Shown piece after piece: positions 1 through 6,976 of a stretch of DNA of 26,797 nucleotides. The translations under genes and the position numbers were made by a program. The DNA comes from an uncultured Propionibacterium sp. (GTDB taxonomy: Bacteria > Actinomycetota > Actinomycetes > Propionibacteriales > Propionibacteriaceae), in assembly GCA_938036835.1 (NCBI GenBank), contig CALHWB010000025.1, forward strand, positions 1 through 26,797, written 5' to 3'. The notes below the pieces were generated by a model. The model searched no databases. It was not told the origin of the DNA and worked only from the letters and a program-made list of their open reading frames with translations. Each line of letters opens with the position of its first letter. Position 1 is the stretch's first letter.

Positions 1-56
1 AGTTTTTTATACGCTGATCTGTCGTAATTTGCTTGCTTAGCATATTGATATTTTAA
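1..56. other. AT-rich foreign-looking tip
   Basis: The first 60 bases contain only 19 G or C, against a clearly GC-rich remainder. No coding sequence, tRNA or recognisable insertion-sequence end can be read in it. The segment begins where the rho reading frame stops making sense, so it is either a real insertion/rearrangement junction or a chimeric contig end. The sequence alone cannot decide between these. Confidence 0.6.
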
Positions 57-253
57 GGCTTCGTCCGGCGCCAGTGAGCGGCACCGGACGAAGCCGACGT
101 GCCGCCTGAGCCGGCAGCCATGATCGCCGCCACCAGATCGGCCTTGCGCATCGCCGCGCCGCCCTTGATACCCAGTCTGCTGGCGATCTTCTTCAGCTCG
201 GGGAGCAGCAGCGAGGCAAGCTCCGACCTAGATGCCGAGGTGGATTCGGTCAC
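53..253 (-). pseudogene. rho: Truncated transcription termination factor Rho (N-terminal domain only)
   Basis: The 66-residue product has the helix-extended-loop-helix Rho_N domain at about residues 8-47 (ELASLLLPELKKIASRLGIK, then a KADLVAAI segment), as found at the N-terminus of actinobacterial Rho. The GTG start at 253 is preceded by GGAAAGGA at a suitable distance. The frame ends at a TAA inside an AT-rich segment after an uncharacteristic HWRRTKP tail, so the linker, RNA-binding and ATPase domains of a normal Rho of at least 400 residues are missing. The neighbourhood (lysA-hom then rho on the same strand) is where actinobacterial rho is expected. A window-edge assembly artefact is as likely as a genuine break, because Rho is essential in most actinobacteria. 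A stand-alone Rho_N-like small protein is a weaker alternative. Confidence 0.65.
57..95. repeat. 12-bp perfect inverted repeat at the rho break point
   Basis: GGCTTCGTCCGG at 57-68 is matched by its exact reverse complement at 84-95, leaving a 15-nt loop. The repeat sits exactly where the GC-rich rho sequence gives way to the AT-rich tip. It could be a hairpin end, a recombination or template-switch footprint, or an element terminus. Read on the minus strand the stem is followed by TTAAAA rather than a T-run, so it is not a canonical intrinsic terminator. Confidence 0.7.
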
Positions 254-515
254 TGGATTCCTTTCCATGGTGCTGCCCCCGCAGCACCGGTATTTCGCAT
301 TCGCCCAACGGCAATACGCGGAAGAGTGGGTTGTCGCCCGCCCCGGCCGGCATGTCCTGCCACCCACAGCACAGCAACTGATCATGCTGCGTGAACTGGT
401 GGCCAACGTCCGGCCAAGGACGAATGCTCCTGTTGCCCAGGCGCGTCTCGACTGTTGACCGCCTTGCAGATGCAACGCTAGCAAACAAGAGGTCAGAAAT
501 GCGACTGGTTGCTAA
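254..515 (-). promoter_or_regulatory. Long spacer/leader upstream of rho with RBS-proximal hairpin
   Basis: This 262-nt stretch between thrH and rho holds no convincing gene. A perfect 7-bp stem (GGTGCTG at 269-275 with CAGCACC at 282-288, 6-nt loop) lies directly upstream of the rho ribosome binding site and could mask or present it. No T-run follows it on the minus strand. Rho genes in other bacteria are autoregulated through their leaders; applying that here is inference. No promoter consensus stands out. Confidence 0.4.
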
Positions 516-1133
516 TCAGCGGCCCCGAATGTCGCGGCTGGCCCGTTCGAAGGCGGTTTGTAGTTCGGGATAGCTGGTTGCCGCGGGAAACCACGGGAAC
601 TCCGCCAAGACTCGCTGCGGGGCTCGGAAGAGTATCCCGGCCTCCGCCTGACCAAGCATCGAGGTGTCGTTGTAGGAATCCCCAACCGCGATACAGGCGA
701 AGTTGAGTTGCTGAAAGGCCCGCACCGCCGCGCGCTTCTGATCCGGCATCCGCAGGCGATAGCCGGTGATCCGGCCGTCGCCGGAGACCTCTAGCCGATG
801 GCACAACAACGTGGGACGGCCAAGCTGGGCCATCAACGGATCGGCGAACTGATAGAACGTGTCCGACAGGATCACCACCTGATAGCGCGCCCGCAACCAA
901 TCGAGAAACTCCGGCGCCCCAGGTAGCGGGCTCATCGTGGCGATCACCGCCTGGATATCTGCCAGCCCGAGGCCATGGGCGGCCAGCACCCGCAGGCGAT
1001 GTGCCATCAACTCGGCATAGTCCGAGATATCCCGGGTAGTGAGCCGCAATTCGTCGATGCCGCTGGCCTCGGCGACATCGATCCAGATCTCGGGGACGAG
1101 CACACCCTCCAGATCCAGACAGGCCAGTTCCAT
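516..1133 (-). CDS. thrH: ThrH-type phosphoserine phosphatase / phosphoserine:homoserine phosphotransferase
   Basis: This 205-residue HAD-superfamily enzyme closely resembles Pseudomonas ThrH over its whole length (MELACLDLEGVLVPEIWI at the start). The nucleophile motif is D7-L-E9-G, with the ThrH-type Glu as second acid. HAD motif II is VILSDTFYQF, the motif III lysine is near PDQKRAAV, and motif IV is GDSYNDTSML. ThrH dephosphorylates phosphoserine and can pass the phosphate to homoserine, giving O-phosphohomoserine for threonine synthesis in the cytoplasm. The start ATG overlaps the hom stop (TGATG), so the two are translationally coupled; an ATG one codon upstream is also possible. It follows hom where thrC/thrB are common in other actinobacteria. 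Whether this copy acts mainly as phosphatase (SerB role) or phosphotransferase (ThrB role) cannot be read from sequence. Confidence 0.9.
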   Translation of the reverse strand: MELACLDLEGVLVPEIWIDVAEASGIDELRLTTRDISDYAELMAHRLRVLAAHGLGLADIQAVIATMSPLPGAPEFLDWLRARYQVVILSDTFYQFADPLMAQLGRPTLLCHRLEVSGDGRITGYRLRMPDQKRAAVRAFQQLNFACIAVGDSYNDTSMLGQAEAGILFRAPQRVLAEFPWFPAATSYPELQTAFERASRDIRGR

Positions 1134-2440
1134 CATTTGCCTTCCACGCGCATGAAACGCACTCGATCCAATACCTGGGGGCTCGCCTGCAAGGTGGCCA
1201 CACAAGCCAGCAGGTCTGCTTCGCCAGCGACATGCGTCATCAGCCCCAGCTCGGCCAGCTGGCCGGCCTCCGACCGGTTCGATTCGGCCGAGGCCTGCTG
1301 GACGGTTTGCACCGAGACTCCGTGTTCGGCGAAGATGCCGGCCACGGCGGCCAACACACCGGGTTGATCGCGCACCAACAGACGCAGGTAATAGCGGGTC
1401 CTGACCGCATCCATGGGCGCCACCTGACGGTGGGCGTACAGCGATTGCGCCGGCCCGGATACCCCCCGGTCGCGGTTGCGGGCCACCGTGACCAGATCGC
1501 CGATCACCGCGCTGGCAGTGGGTGCTCCCCCGGCTCCTGGCCCCATGAACATCAACCGGCCCGCCGCGGCGGCCACGACGAAAATCGCGTTGTGAGCACC
1601 CGAGACCGTGGCCAGCGGGTGATTGTTGGGCACCATCGCGGGATGCACCCGGACGCTGATCCGGTCGTCGGCCAATACCTGTGCCACCGCCAGCAGCTTG
1701 ACCACGCAGTTCAATTCAGCGGCGGCCTGGATGTCCTTTGGCTGCACCTGGGTGATTCCCTCGATGTACACCTGATCCCCCGCCACCTGGGTGTGGAAGG
1801 CGAGGCTGGCCAGGATGGCCGCCTTGGCGCCGGCATCCAGTCCGGCCACATCGGCGGTGGGATCGGCCTCGGCGTAGCCGAGTTCCTGCGCCTGGGAAAG
1901 CGCGGTGGCGTAATCCATGCCCTCGGTGGTCATCTTGTCCAGGATGTAATTGGTGGTGCCGTTGACGATACCCATCACCACCTGGATGGCATCCCCCACC
2001 AGCGATTCGCGCAGCGGCCGGATGATCGGGATCGCGCCAGCGACCGCAGCCTCGTAGTACAGATCGACCCCCGCCGCGGCCGCGGCAGCCGCAAGTTGCT
2101 CTCCCTCGGTAGCCAGTAGCGCCTTGTTCGCGGTGACCACCGAGGCGCCGTGGGCGATCGCGGAACGGATCAGGGACCCGGCTGGCTCAATACCCCCGAT
2201 GAGCTCGATAAGCACGTCCAGATCGCCGCGGGCGACCAGCGCTGCGGAATCCGCGGTGAACAGGTTGGCCGGCAGCCCTGGCCTGGGACGGTTGGCATCG
2301 CGAATCGCGATCCCGACCAGTTCGAGTCGGCGGCCGGTTCGCGCCGCAAGATCGGCCCCCTGCTCAAGGATGAGCCGGGCCACCTGACTGCCCACCGTCC
2401 CACAACCTAGAATCGCCACCTTCAGCGGCTGCTCGGTCAT
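1133..2440 (-). CDS. hom: Homoserine dehydrogenase
   Basis: This 435-residue enzyme reduces aspartate semialdehyde to homoserine, the branch point to threonine and methionine. The N-terminal Rossmann motif is ILGCGTVGSQVA (GxGxxG at 12-17). NKALLATEG (105 onward), YYEAAVAGAIPII (about 128-140), MGIVNGTTNYIL (about 157-167) and the catalytic-lysine stretch ADPTADVAGLDAGAKAAIL (K206) are the family signatures. A C-terminal ACT domain (about 355-430, LLVRDQPGVLAAVAGIFAEHG) indicates threonine-type feedback control. I chose the ATG at 2440 because AAGGAG lies 5 nt upstream; a more upstream ATG would overlap lysA. It follows lysA after 17 nt and overlaps thrH, so it is the middle gene of a lysine/threonine operon. 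Confidence 0.96.
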   Translation of the reverse strand: MTEQPLKVAILGCGTVGSQVARLILEQGADLAARTGRRLELVGIAIRDANRPRPGLPANLFTADSAALVARGDLDVLIELIGGIEPAGSLIRSAIAHGASVVTANKALLATEGEQLAAAAAAAGVDLYYEAAVAGAIPIIRPLRESLVGDAIQVVMGIVNGTTNYILDKMTTEGMDYATALSQAQELGYAEADPTADVAGLDAGAKAAILASLAFHTQVAGDQVYIEGITQVQPKDIQAAAELNCVVKLLAVAQVLADDRISVRVHPAMVPNNHPLATVSGAHNAIFVVAAAAGRLMFMGPGAGGAPTASAVIGDLVTVARNRDRGVSGPAQSLYAHRQVAPMDAVRTRYYLRLLVRDQPGVLAAVAGIFAEHGVSVQTVQQASAESNRSEAGQLAELGLMTHVAGEADLLACVATLQASPQVLDRVRFMRVEGK

Positions 2441-2457
2441 CTGTGCTCCTTGTCCGA

Positions 2458-3864
2458 TCACTGGCCGACATCCAGGGTAAGCATGTCATCCACGGTCTCG
2501 CGACGCAGTAGCTCGAACAGCCGGCCATCACGCACCGCCACTACTGGGGGCCGCGGGGTGTGATTGTAGTTGCTAGCCATCGAACGGGAATAGGCGCCCG
2601 ACGCCGGGACGGCGATCAGGTCCCCGGGACGAATATCGCCGGGCAACTGGACATCACGCACCAAGATGTCGCCGCCCTCGCAATGTTTCCCTACCACCCG
2701 GCACAGCGCCGGCAGGACCGTCGAAACCCGATTTGCTAGTACCGCCGAGTAGTCGGCCGCGTACAGCGCCGGGCGGATGTTATCGCTCATCCCACCGTCC
2801 ACGCTGACATAGACCCGCTGCAGGCCGCCCTCCAGATCAACCTGCTTCACGGTGCCCACGGTATAGACCGCCATAGTGCTCGGCCCCACGATTGCCCTGC
2901 CCGGTTCGATCGCCAGCCGGGGCAGCAGCAACTGCTGAGCGCGGGCCTCCGCGGCGACGATATCGCGCAGTCTACGGGAGAGTTCATCCGGGGTCGCCGG
3001 GTTGTCCCCCGTCGTGTAGGCGATACCGAACCCACCGCCCAGATCCAGCTCGGGCAGTTGCTCCCCGGTCTCGGCGAAGAAGCGGGCCAGCAGCCGGATG
3101 GTGCGCCGGGCGGCCACCTCGAAGCCCCCGGTGTCGAATATCTGGGAACCGATGTGGGAGTGGATGCCCAACAAGGTGCAGTACTCGCTGGCGTGACAAC
3201 GCAGCATGGCATTCAACGCCCGGCCGTTGACCAATGAGAAACCAAACTTCTGATCCTCATGTGCGGTGGCGATGTACTCGTGGGTGTGTGCTTCCACCCC
3301 CGGTGTTACCCGCACCAGTACTCGGGCACGCCAGCCATTGGCCGCACACAGCCGCTCGATCCGATCGATCTCATCCGACGAATCAACATTGATCCGCCCC
3401 ACCCCGGCCGCTAGCCCGGCGGCCAATTCCTCGTTCGACTTGTTGTTGCCATGCATGCCGATCCGCCTGGCTGGAAAGCCAGCCCGCAACGCGACCTCCA
3501 GTTCGCCCCCCGAGCAGACATCCAGGTTCAACCCGTCCTCGGCTATCCAGCGTGCGATGGTACGAGTCAGAAAGGCCTTGCCGGCATAGTAGACGTCCCA
3601 ACCTGTGAAGGCCTCCCGGAAGGCTGCCGCCCGAGCCCGGAAATCGGCCTCGTCCAGCAGATAGACCGGCGAGCCGACCTCCTGGATGACCTGAGCCAGA
3701 TCCACGCCGGCCACCTCTACCATGCCTTCGGCATTGCGGCGCACCGATTGGCTCCACAGCCGCCGATCCAGGGCATTGACATCCGAGAGCTGCCTGGATC
3801 GGGGCAAACCCGCGGCCACTTCGGCGTGGATTGCGCCAGCAACATGCATGTGGGTCACGGACAC
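2458..3864 (-). CDS. lysA: Diaminopimelate decarboxylase
   Basis: This PLP enzyme of about 468 residues decarboxylates meso-diaminopimelate to L-lysine. The PLP lysine is in YYAGKAFLT (K96). HGNNKS (138-143), HSHIGSQI (235-242), GGGFGI (276-281), EPGRAIVG (from 320), the active-site cysteine in KHCEGGDI (C395) and GAYS (423-426) complete the fold III decarboxylase set. The GTG at 3864 has GGGAG 5 nt upstream; a second GTG at 3858 and an ATG at 3849 are possible, and the extra residues are not conserved family features. It is the first gene of lysA-hom-thrH. The leader carries two copies of a 9-nt direct repeat just before the ribosome binding site. No argS, often adjacent in actinobacteria, is present here; only a tRNA-Arg lies upstream. 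Confidence 0.95.
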   Translation of the reverse strand: MSVTHMHVAGAIHAEVAAGLPRSRQLSDVNALDRRLWSQSVRRNAEGMVEVAGVDLAQVIQEVGSPVYLLDEADFRARAAAFREAFTGWDVYYAGKAFLTRTIARWIAEDGLNLDVCSGGELEVALRAGFPARRIGMHGNNKSNEELAAGLAAGVGRINVDSSDEIDRIERLCAANGWRARVLVRVTPGVEAHTHEYIATAHEDQKFGFSLVNGRALNAMLRCHASEYCTLLGIHSHIGSQIFDTGGFEVAARRTIRLLARFFAETGEQLPELDLGGGFGIAYTTGDNPATPDELSRRLRDIVAAEARAQQLLLPRLAIEPGRAIVGPSTMAVYTVGTVKQVDLEGGLQRVYVSVDGGMSDNIRPALYAADYSAVLANRVSTVLPALCRVVGKHCEGGDILVRDVQLPGDIRPGDLIAVPASGAYSRSMASNYNHTPRPPVVAVRDGRLFELLRRETVDDMLTLDVGQ

Positions 3865-3877
3865 CGATTCTCCCAGA

Positions 3878-3900
3878 ACCAACCGGAGAGGACCAACCGG
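3878..3900 (-). repeat. Tandem 9-nt direct repeats in the lysA leader
   Basis: On the minus strand CCGGTTGGT occurs twice, at 3900-3892 and 3886-3878, with a 14-nt period and CCTCT between. The pair lies immediately upstream of the lysA ribosome binding site. Such paired sites can be an operator or an RNA-binding-protein target, but no known regulator motif is recognised. Confidence 0.5.
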
Positions 3901-4015
3901 GCCGCGCGGCAGGTCTCGGCCATACCCGGTGATTGCCCGCATCCGGCATAGCGACTTTCATCGAACGGGTCACGGATGCTAGCCTGTTGGCTGCCTGCAG
4001 GCCGGCAACGGCCCT

Positions 4016-4087
4016 GCCCCCGTAGCTCAGGGGATAGAGCACCGCCCTCCGGAGGCGGGAGCAGAGGTTCGAATCCTCTCGGGGGCG
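4016..4087 (+). tRNA. tRNA-Arg (anticodon CCG)
   Basis: A complete cloverleaf is visible. The acceptor stem GCCCCCG pairs with CGGGGGC, the D arm is GCTC/GAGC, the anticodon stem is CCGCC/GGCGG with loop CTCCGGA giving anticodon CCG (codon CGG), and the T arm is AGAGG-TTCGAAT-CCTCT. The discriminator is G and CCA is not encoded. It reads divergently from lysA and lies 23 nt upstream of the first GT87 gene. Confidence 0.96.
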
Positions 4088-4110
4088 CTGGAGATATCGA
4101 AAGGTTCGCG

Positions 4111-5529
4111 ATGGGCGGCTCCCTCACCCCTCGCCCGATTCGAAAGCACAGTCCGAAGGCGCTCAGTGATAGGGCGACCCGATCGCGCCAGCCGGAGCGA
4201 CTGCGCCGGTTGGCGCACCTGTGCCTGCGCGTCTTTCACGAGCAGGACCTGAACAGCCGGCGTGCCTTGTTGCTGATCTGGGCGGGAACTCGGTTGATCG
4301 TGCTTCTCGTGTGGGGATTGTTCACTCCGGAAACCCAAGGCGATGTGGTCTACTACTTTCAGCACATCGACGCCCTGGGCGAGATCGGGCCGCGGGCTAC
4401 CATGCCCGAGTACCCGACGCCGGTGCTCTGGCTGCTGATGATTCCTTGGGTCCTGGGGCTGGGCAGCCAGCAGGGCTATGTGATCGCCTTCGTTTTGCTC
4501 ATGCTGGCGTTGGACGCCGGATTCAGCCTGGGGCTATGGCATCTGGGTGGCCGGTTGCGTGCCCACGCCATCATGTTCTGGAGCCTGTTCGTGGCCACAA
4601 TCGGCCCGACCGCATATCTGCGTTTCGATCTGGTCACCTCGATCCTGGCCGGTGGCAGTCTGCTAATGCTGGTTTCCCGCCGACCGGCCGGAGCCGGCGT
4701 GCTCGCTGGGGTGGGAGCCGCGATCAAGCTGTGGCCGGCGCTGCTGTGGCCCGCATTGGCCGGCCGGCCGCCGGCCCGGATCCGCAGGCGCACCAGCATG
4801 GGATTCTGGTCTGCCGGGACGCTGCTGGCCGTAACCAGTTGGCTGTGGGCCGGCTGGGATCGACTAGTTTCACCGTTGACTTGGCAGCAGGGCCGCGGGC
4901 TACAGGTGGAATCGGTCTGGGCCACCGTGCCCATGTTGCTGCGCGCCCTGGGCCTGGGTGATTACGCGGTTACCATTTCGCGCTATCAGGCCTTCGAGAT
5001 ATACGGCTATGCCGTACCGTTCTGGACCCGGATGGCAAGCTTGGCCACCCTGCTGGGCATGATCGGTCTGCTGGTCGCATTCGTGTCGTGGTGGCGGCGG
5101 GCAAACATCGACCCGCTGGGTGCCATGGCCTTAATCCTGCTGGTGATCCTGGTGATGATAGTCACCAACAAGACCCTCAGCCCCCAATACATGATCTGGC
5201 TCGGCGGGCCAGTCGCAGCCGGCTTCGTCCTGCTGGGTCGCCGGTTACCCACAACGCGAGATTATCCCCGCGAACGCCGCCGACTGTGGGTCGTCGCAGT
5301 TTGGCTGCTTGCCCTCACGCTGGCCACCTGGCTGGTATTCCCGATCGGCTACGACCCCCTAGTTCGCGACTACTGGCTGGCTCAATGGCTGCGGCTACCG
5401 ATAACCCTGATCCTGGTGGCCCGTAATCTCGGCATCTGCGCCCTGCTGGCATATGTGGTTGGCTGGGTAATCGACTTGCTGAATCTGTTGCCGGCCAAGC
5501 CCAGGAGCAGCCGATCGGAGGATGGATGA
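4111..5529 (+). CDS. GT87 / DUF2029-family polytopic membrane glycosyltransferase (copy 1)
   Basis: This 472-residue integral membrane protein has about ten or more hydrophobic segments after a basic 45-residue N-terminus. It has hallmarks of the GT-C fold GT87 family, which includes mycobacterial polyprenol-phosphate-mannose-dependent mannosyltransferases. An acidic motif lies in the first external loop (GDVVYYF, D78), followed by EYPTP (100-104), a KLWP motif (207-210), RGLQVES (262-268) and SPQYMIWL (357-364). It probably transfers a sugar from a lipid-linked donor to a lipid or glycan acceptor on the outer face of the membrane; donor and acceptor are unknown. The ATG at 4111 has GAAAGG upstream. 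The frame is open further upstream, but that extension would cover the tRNA. It overlaps the next paralogue by ATGA and so forms a two-gene operon. Confidence 0.85.
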   Translation: MGGSLTPRPIRKHSPKALSDRATRSRQPERLRRLAHLCLRVFHEQDLNSRRALLLIWAGTRLIVLLVWGLFTPETQGDVVYYFQHIDALGEIGPRATMPEYPTPVLWLLMIPWVLGLGSQQGYVIAFVLLMLALDAGFSLGLWHLGGRLRAHAIMFWSLFVATIGPTAYLRFDLVTSILAGGSLLMLVSRRPAGAGVLAGVGAAIKLWPALLWPALAGRPPARIRRRTSMGFWSAGTLLAVTSWLWAGWDRLVSPLTWQQGRGLQVESVWATVPMLLRALGLGDYAVTISRYQAFEIYGYAVPFWTRMASLATLLGMIGLLVAFVSWWRRANIDPLGAMALILLVILVMIVTNKTLSPQYMIWLGGPVAAGFVLLGRRLPTTRDYPRERRRLWVVAVWLLALTLATWLVFPIGYDPLVRDYWLAQWLRLPITLILVARNLGICALLAYVVGWVIDLLNLLPAKPRSSRSEDG

Positions 5530-6848
5530 CCCAGACCCCCCCGCCGCATGTGCGGGCAACCGCAGCCCGGCGTCCGCCGGAAACCGATGCCTGGTTCGTC
5601 GCGGTATGGCTGGTGTCCAGAACCCTGATGGCCTGGCTCTGGGCCAATCAGGAAACCTTCATCGACCACGATGTGCGCTATTACCTGGGGCAGTTGAACC
5701 ACAACGGCCTAGGCCAGGCCCTGATCGAATACCCGACCCCGATCACCCTGCTGCTGGCCGGGCTTCGCCTGCTAGCCGGTCCCTCCGAGGAGGTATTCCT
5801 GTTCGTCTTTGTCCTGCTGATGCTCGCTCTGGACGGCCTGGCCACCTTCTGGCTGTGGACGGGGTTGTCACGATGGGCAGCCGGGTACTGGTTAGCCTTC
5901 ACCTTCCTGGTTGGCTCCCTGATCTGGTTCCGAATCGACCTGATCCCCGCGGTCGCCGTGCTGGCCGGGCTGATCTGGGTGACCAGGCGGCCGCTTATGG
6001 CCGGCAGCGCCATCGCCATAGGCGCCGCCGCCAAGCTGTGGCCGGCGATGCTGATCATCCCAATGCTCGGCTCAAGCCCACGCGCACGGCGACGGGGGCT
6101 CGGGTTCGTCATCGTCGGGGGCGTTCTCGGAATCGGCTCGCTGGCCGGCTTCGGCTGGCAGCGATCAACCTCACCGTTAACCTGGCAGTCCGACCGTGGT
6201 CTCCAGATCGAATCGCTGGCAGCCACCTGGCCCATGATCAGACATGCCTTCGCCCCCGAACCGGATTTCTACACCCAGCTTTCCGAATACAACGCCTGGG
6301 AGATCTATGGTCCCGGGGTGGCCCGGTGGCAGCAACTCGCCGACCACGCGATGATCGGCGCATTGACCCTTGCCCTGCTTCTGGGATGGTTGATCGGCCT
6401 GGGGGGTGCCGGGCTACCCGGGCACCGCTGCGCACAGGCCAACTCCGCCGGCGCCGCCAGGCGGCGCACCCACGCCATCGTGCTGGCCACCATCGCACTG
6501 ATCTGTGCGGTCATCGTCGCCAACAAGACCTTCAGCCCGCAATATGTCATCTGGCTGACCGGCCCCTTGGCGCTGCTGGTTGCTCTCCCGCTGCAGGTCG
6601 AGCATCGCCGGCAGGCCCGGTTGCTGGCACTCCTGGGTCTGGTGACCGCCGCATTGACTCATCTCGTTTTCCCGCTGAACTATGCCGGATTGATTGCCAT
6701 GCGAGCCGAGGCCGGCGCTACCTTGTTGCTGGTGGGACGCAATCTGATCGTTGTCGCCATGACCATTCTCAGCATATTGTGGGCATTGCGTGCCGCATGG
6801 CTTGTCGGGCTGCCCGAGCCGGAGCAAACCCAGCCACCCCCGAACTGA
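5526..6848 (+). CDS. GT87 / DUF2029-family polytopic membrane glycosyltransferase (copy 2)
   Basis: This 440-residue membrane protein is a diverged tandem paralogue of its upstream neighbour. It shares the same ordered motifs: DHDVRYY (47-53) in the first external loop, EYPTP (68-72), KLWP (170-173), SPLTWQSDRGLQIES (216-230), NAWEIYG (256-262), and NKTFSPQYVIWL (333-344). GGAGG at 5517-5521 sits 4 nt before the ATG, which overlaps the preceding stop (ATGA), so the pair is translationally coupled and probably expressed together. Conservation of the loop acidic residues in both copies argues that both are catalytic and not one active plus one scaffold. Substrates are not identifiable; cell-envelope lipoglycan assembly is the family-based inference. 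Confidence 0.85.
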   Translation: MTQTPPPHVRATAARRPPETDAWFVAVWLVSRTLMAWLWANQETFIDHDVRYYLGQLNHNGLGQALIEYPTPITLLLAGLRLLAGPSEEVFLFVFVLLMLALDGLATFWLWTGLSRWAAGYWLAFTFLVGSLIWFRIDLIPAVAVLAGLIWVTRRPLMAGSAIAIGAAAKLWPAMLIIPMLGSSPRARRRGLGFVIVGGVLGIGSLAGFGWQRSTSPLTWQSDRGLQIESLAATWPMIRHAFAPEPDFYTQLSEYNAWEIYGPGVARWQQLADHAMIGALTLALLLGWLIGLGGAGLPGHRCAQANSAGAARRRTHAIVLATIALICAVIVANKTFSPQYVIWLTGPLALLVALPLQVEHRRQARLLALLGLVTAALTHLVFPLNYAGLIAMRAEAGATLLLVGRNLIVVAMTILSILWALRAAWLVGLPEPEQTQPPPN

Positions 6849-6976
6849 TCGCATCGATTCGGCGAGGCCTTGTTGACGTTTTATTGAAGTATCCCGACGG
6901 CCCTCCCACGGGACGAACATCCCCGGTAGAGTTTTCACCACGATCGATTCCGGAAGGGGCGAAGTGGCCCTCGGCC

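Noticed and set aside
1232..2119. Long plus-strand frame opposite hom, and similar frames opposite lysA, kgd and the importer operon.
   Set aside because: These are complementary-strand shadows of well-supported enzymes, histidine/glycine/arginine-rich and without recognisable domains.
3990..4015. Short palindromes such as GCCTGCAGGC just before the tRNA-Arg as a possible attachment site.
   Set aside because: No direct copy of the tRNA end, integrase gene or composition change follows, so there is no sign of integration.
3976..4110. In-frame extension of the first GT87 gene beginning at 3976.
   Set aside because: It would translate through the complete tRNA-Arg; the ATG at 4111 has a ribosome binding site.
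5522..6976. The kgd reading frame stays open for about 485 codons upstream, suggesting a much larger protein.
   Set aside because: That stretch overlaps the GT87 copy 2 gene in another frame, has arginine/proline-rich composition typical of a high-GC shadow frame, and Kgd homologues begin at the NDWLIEEI-type segment near 6977.
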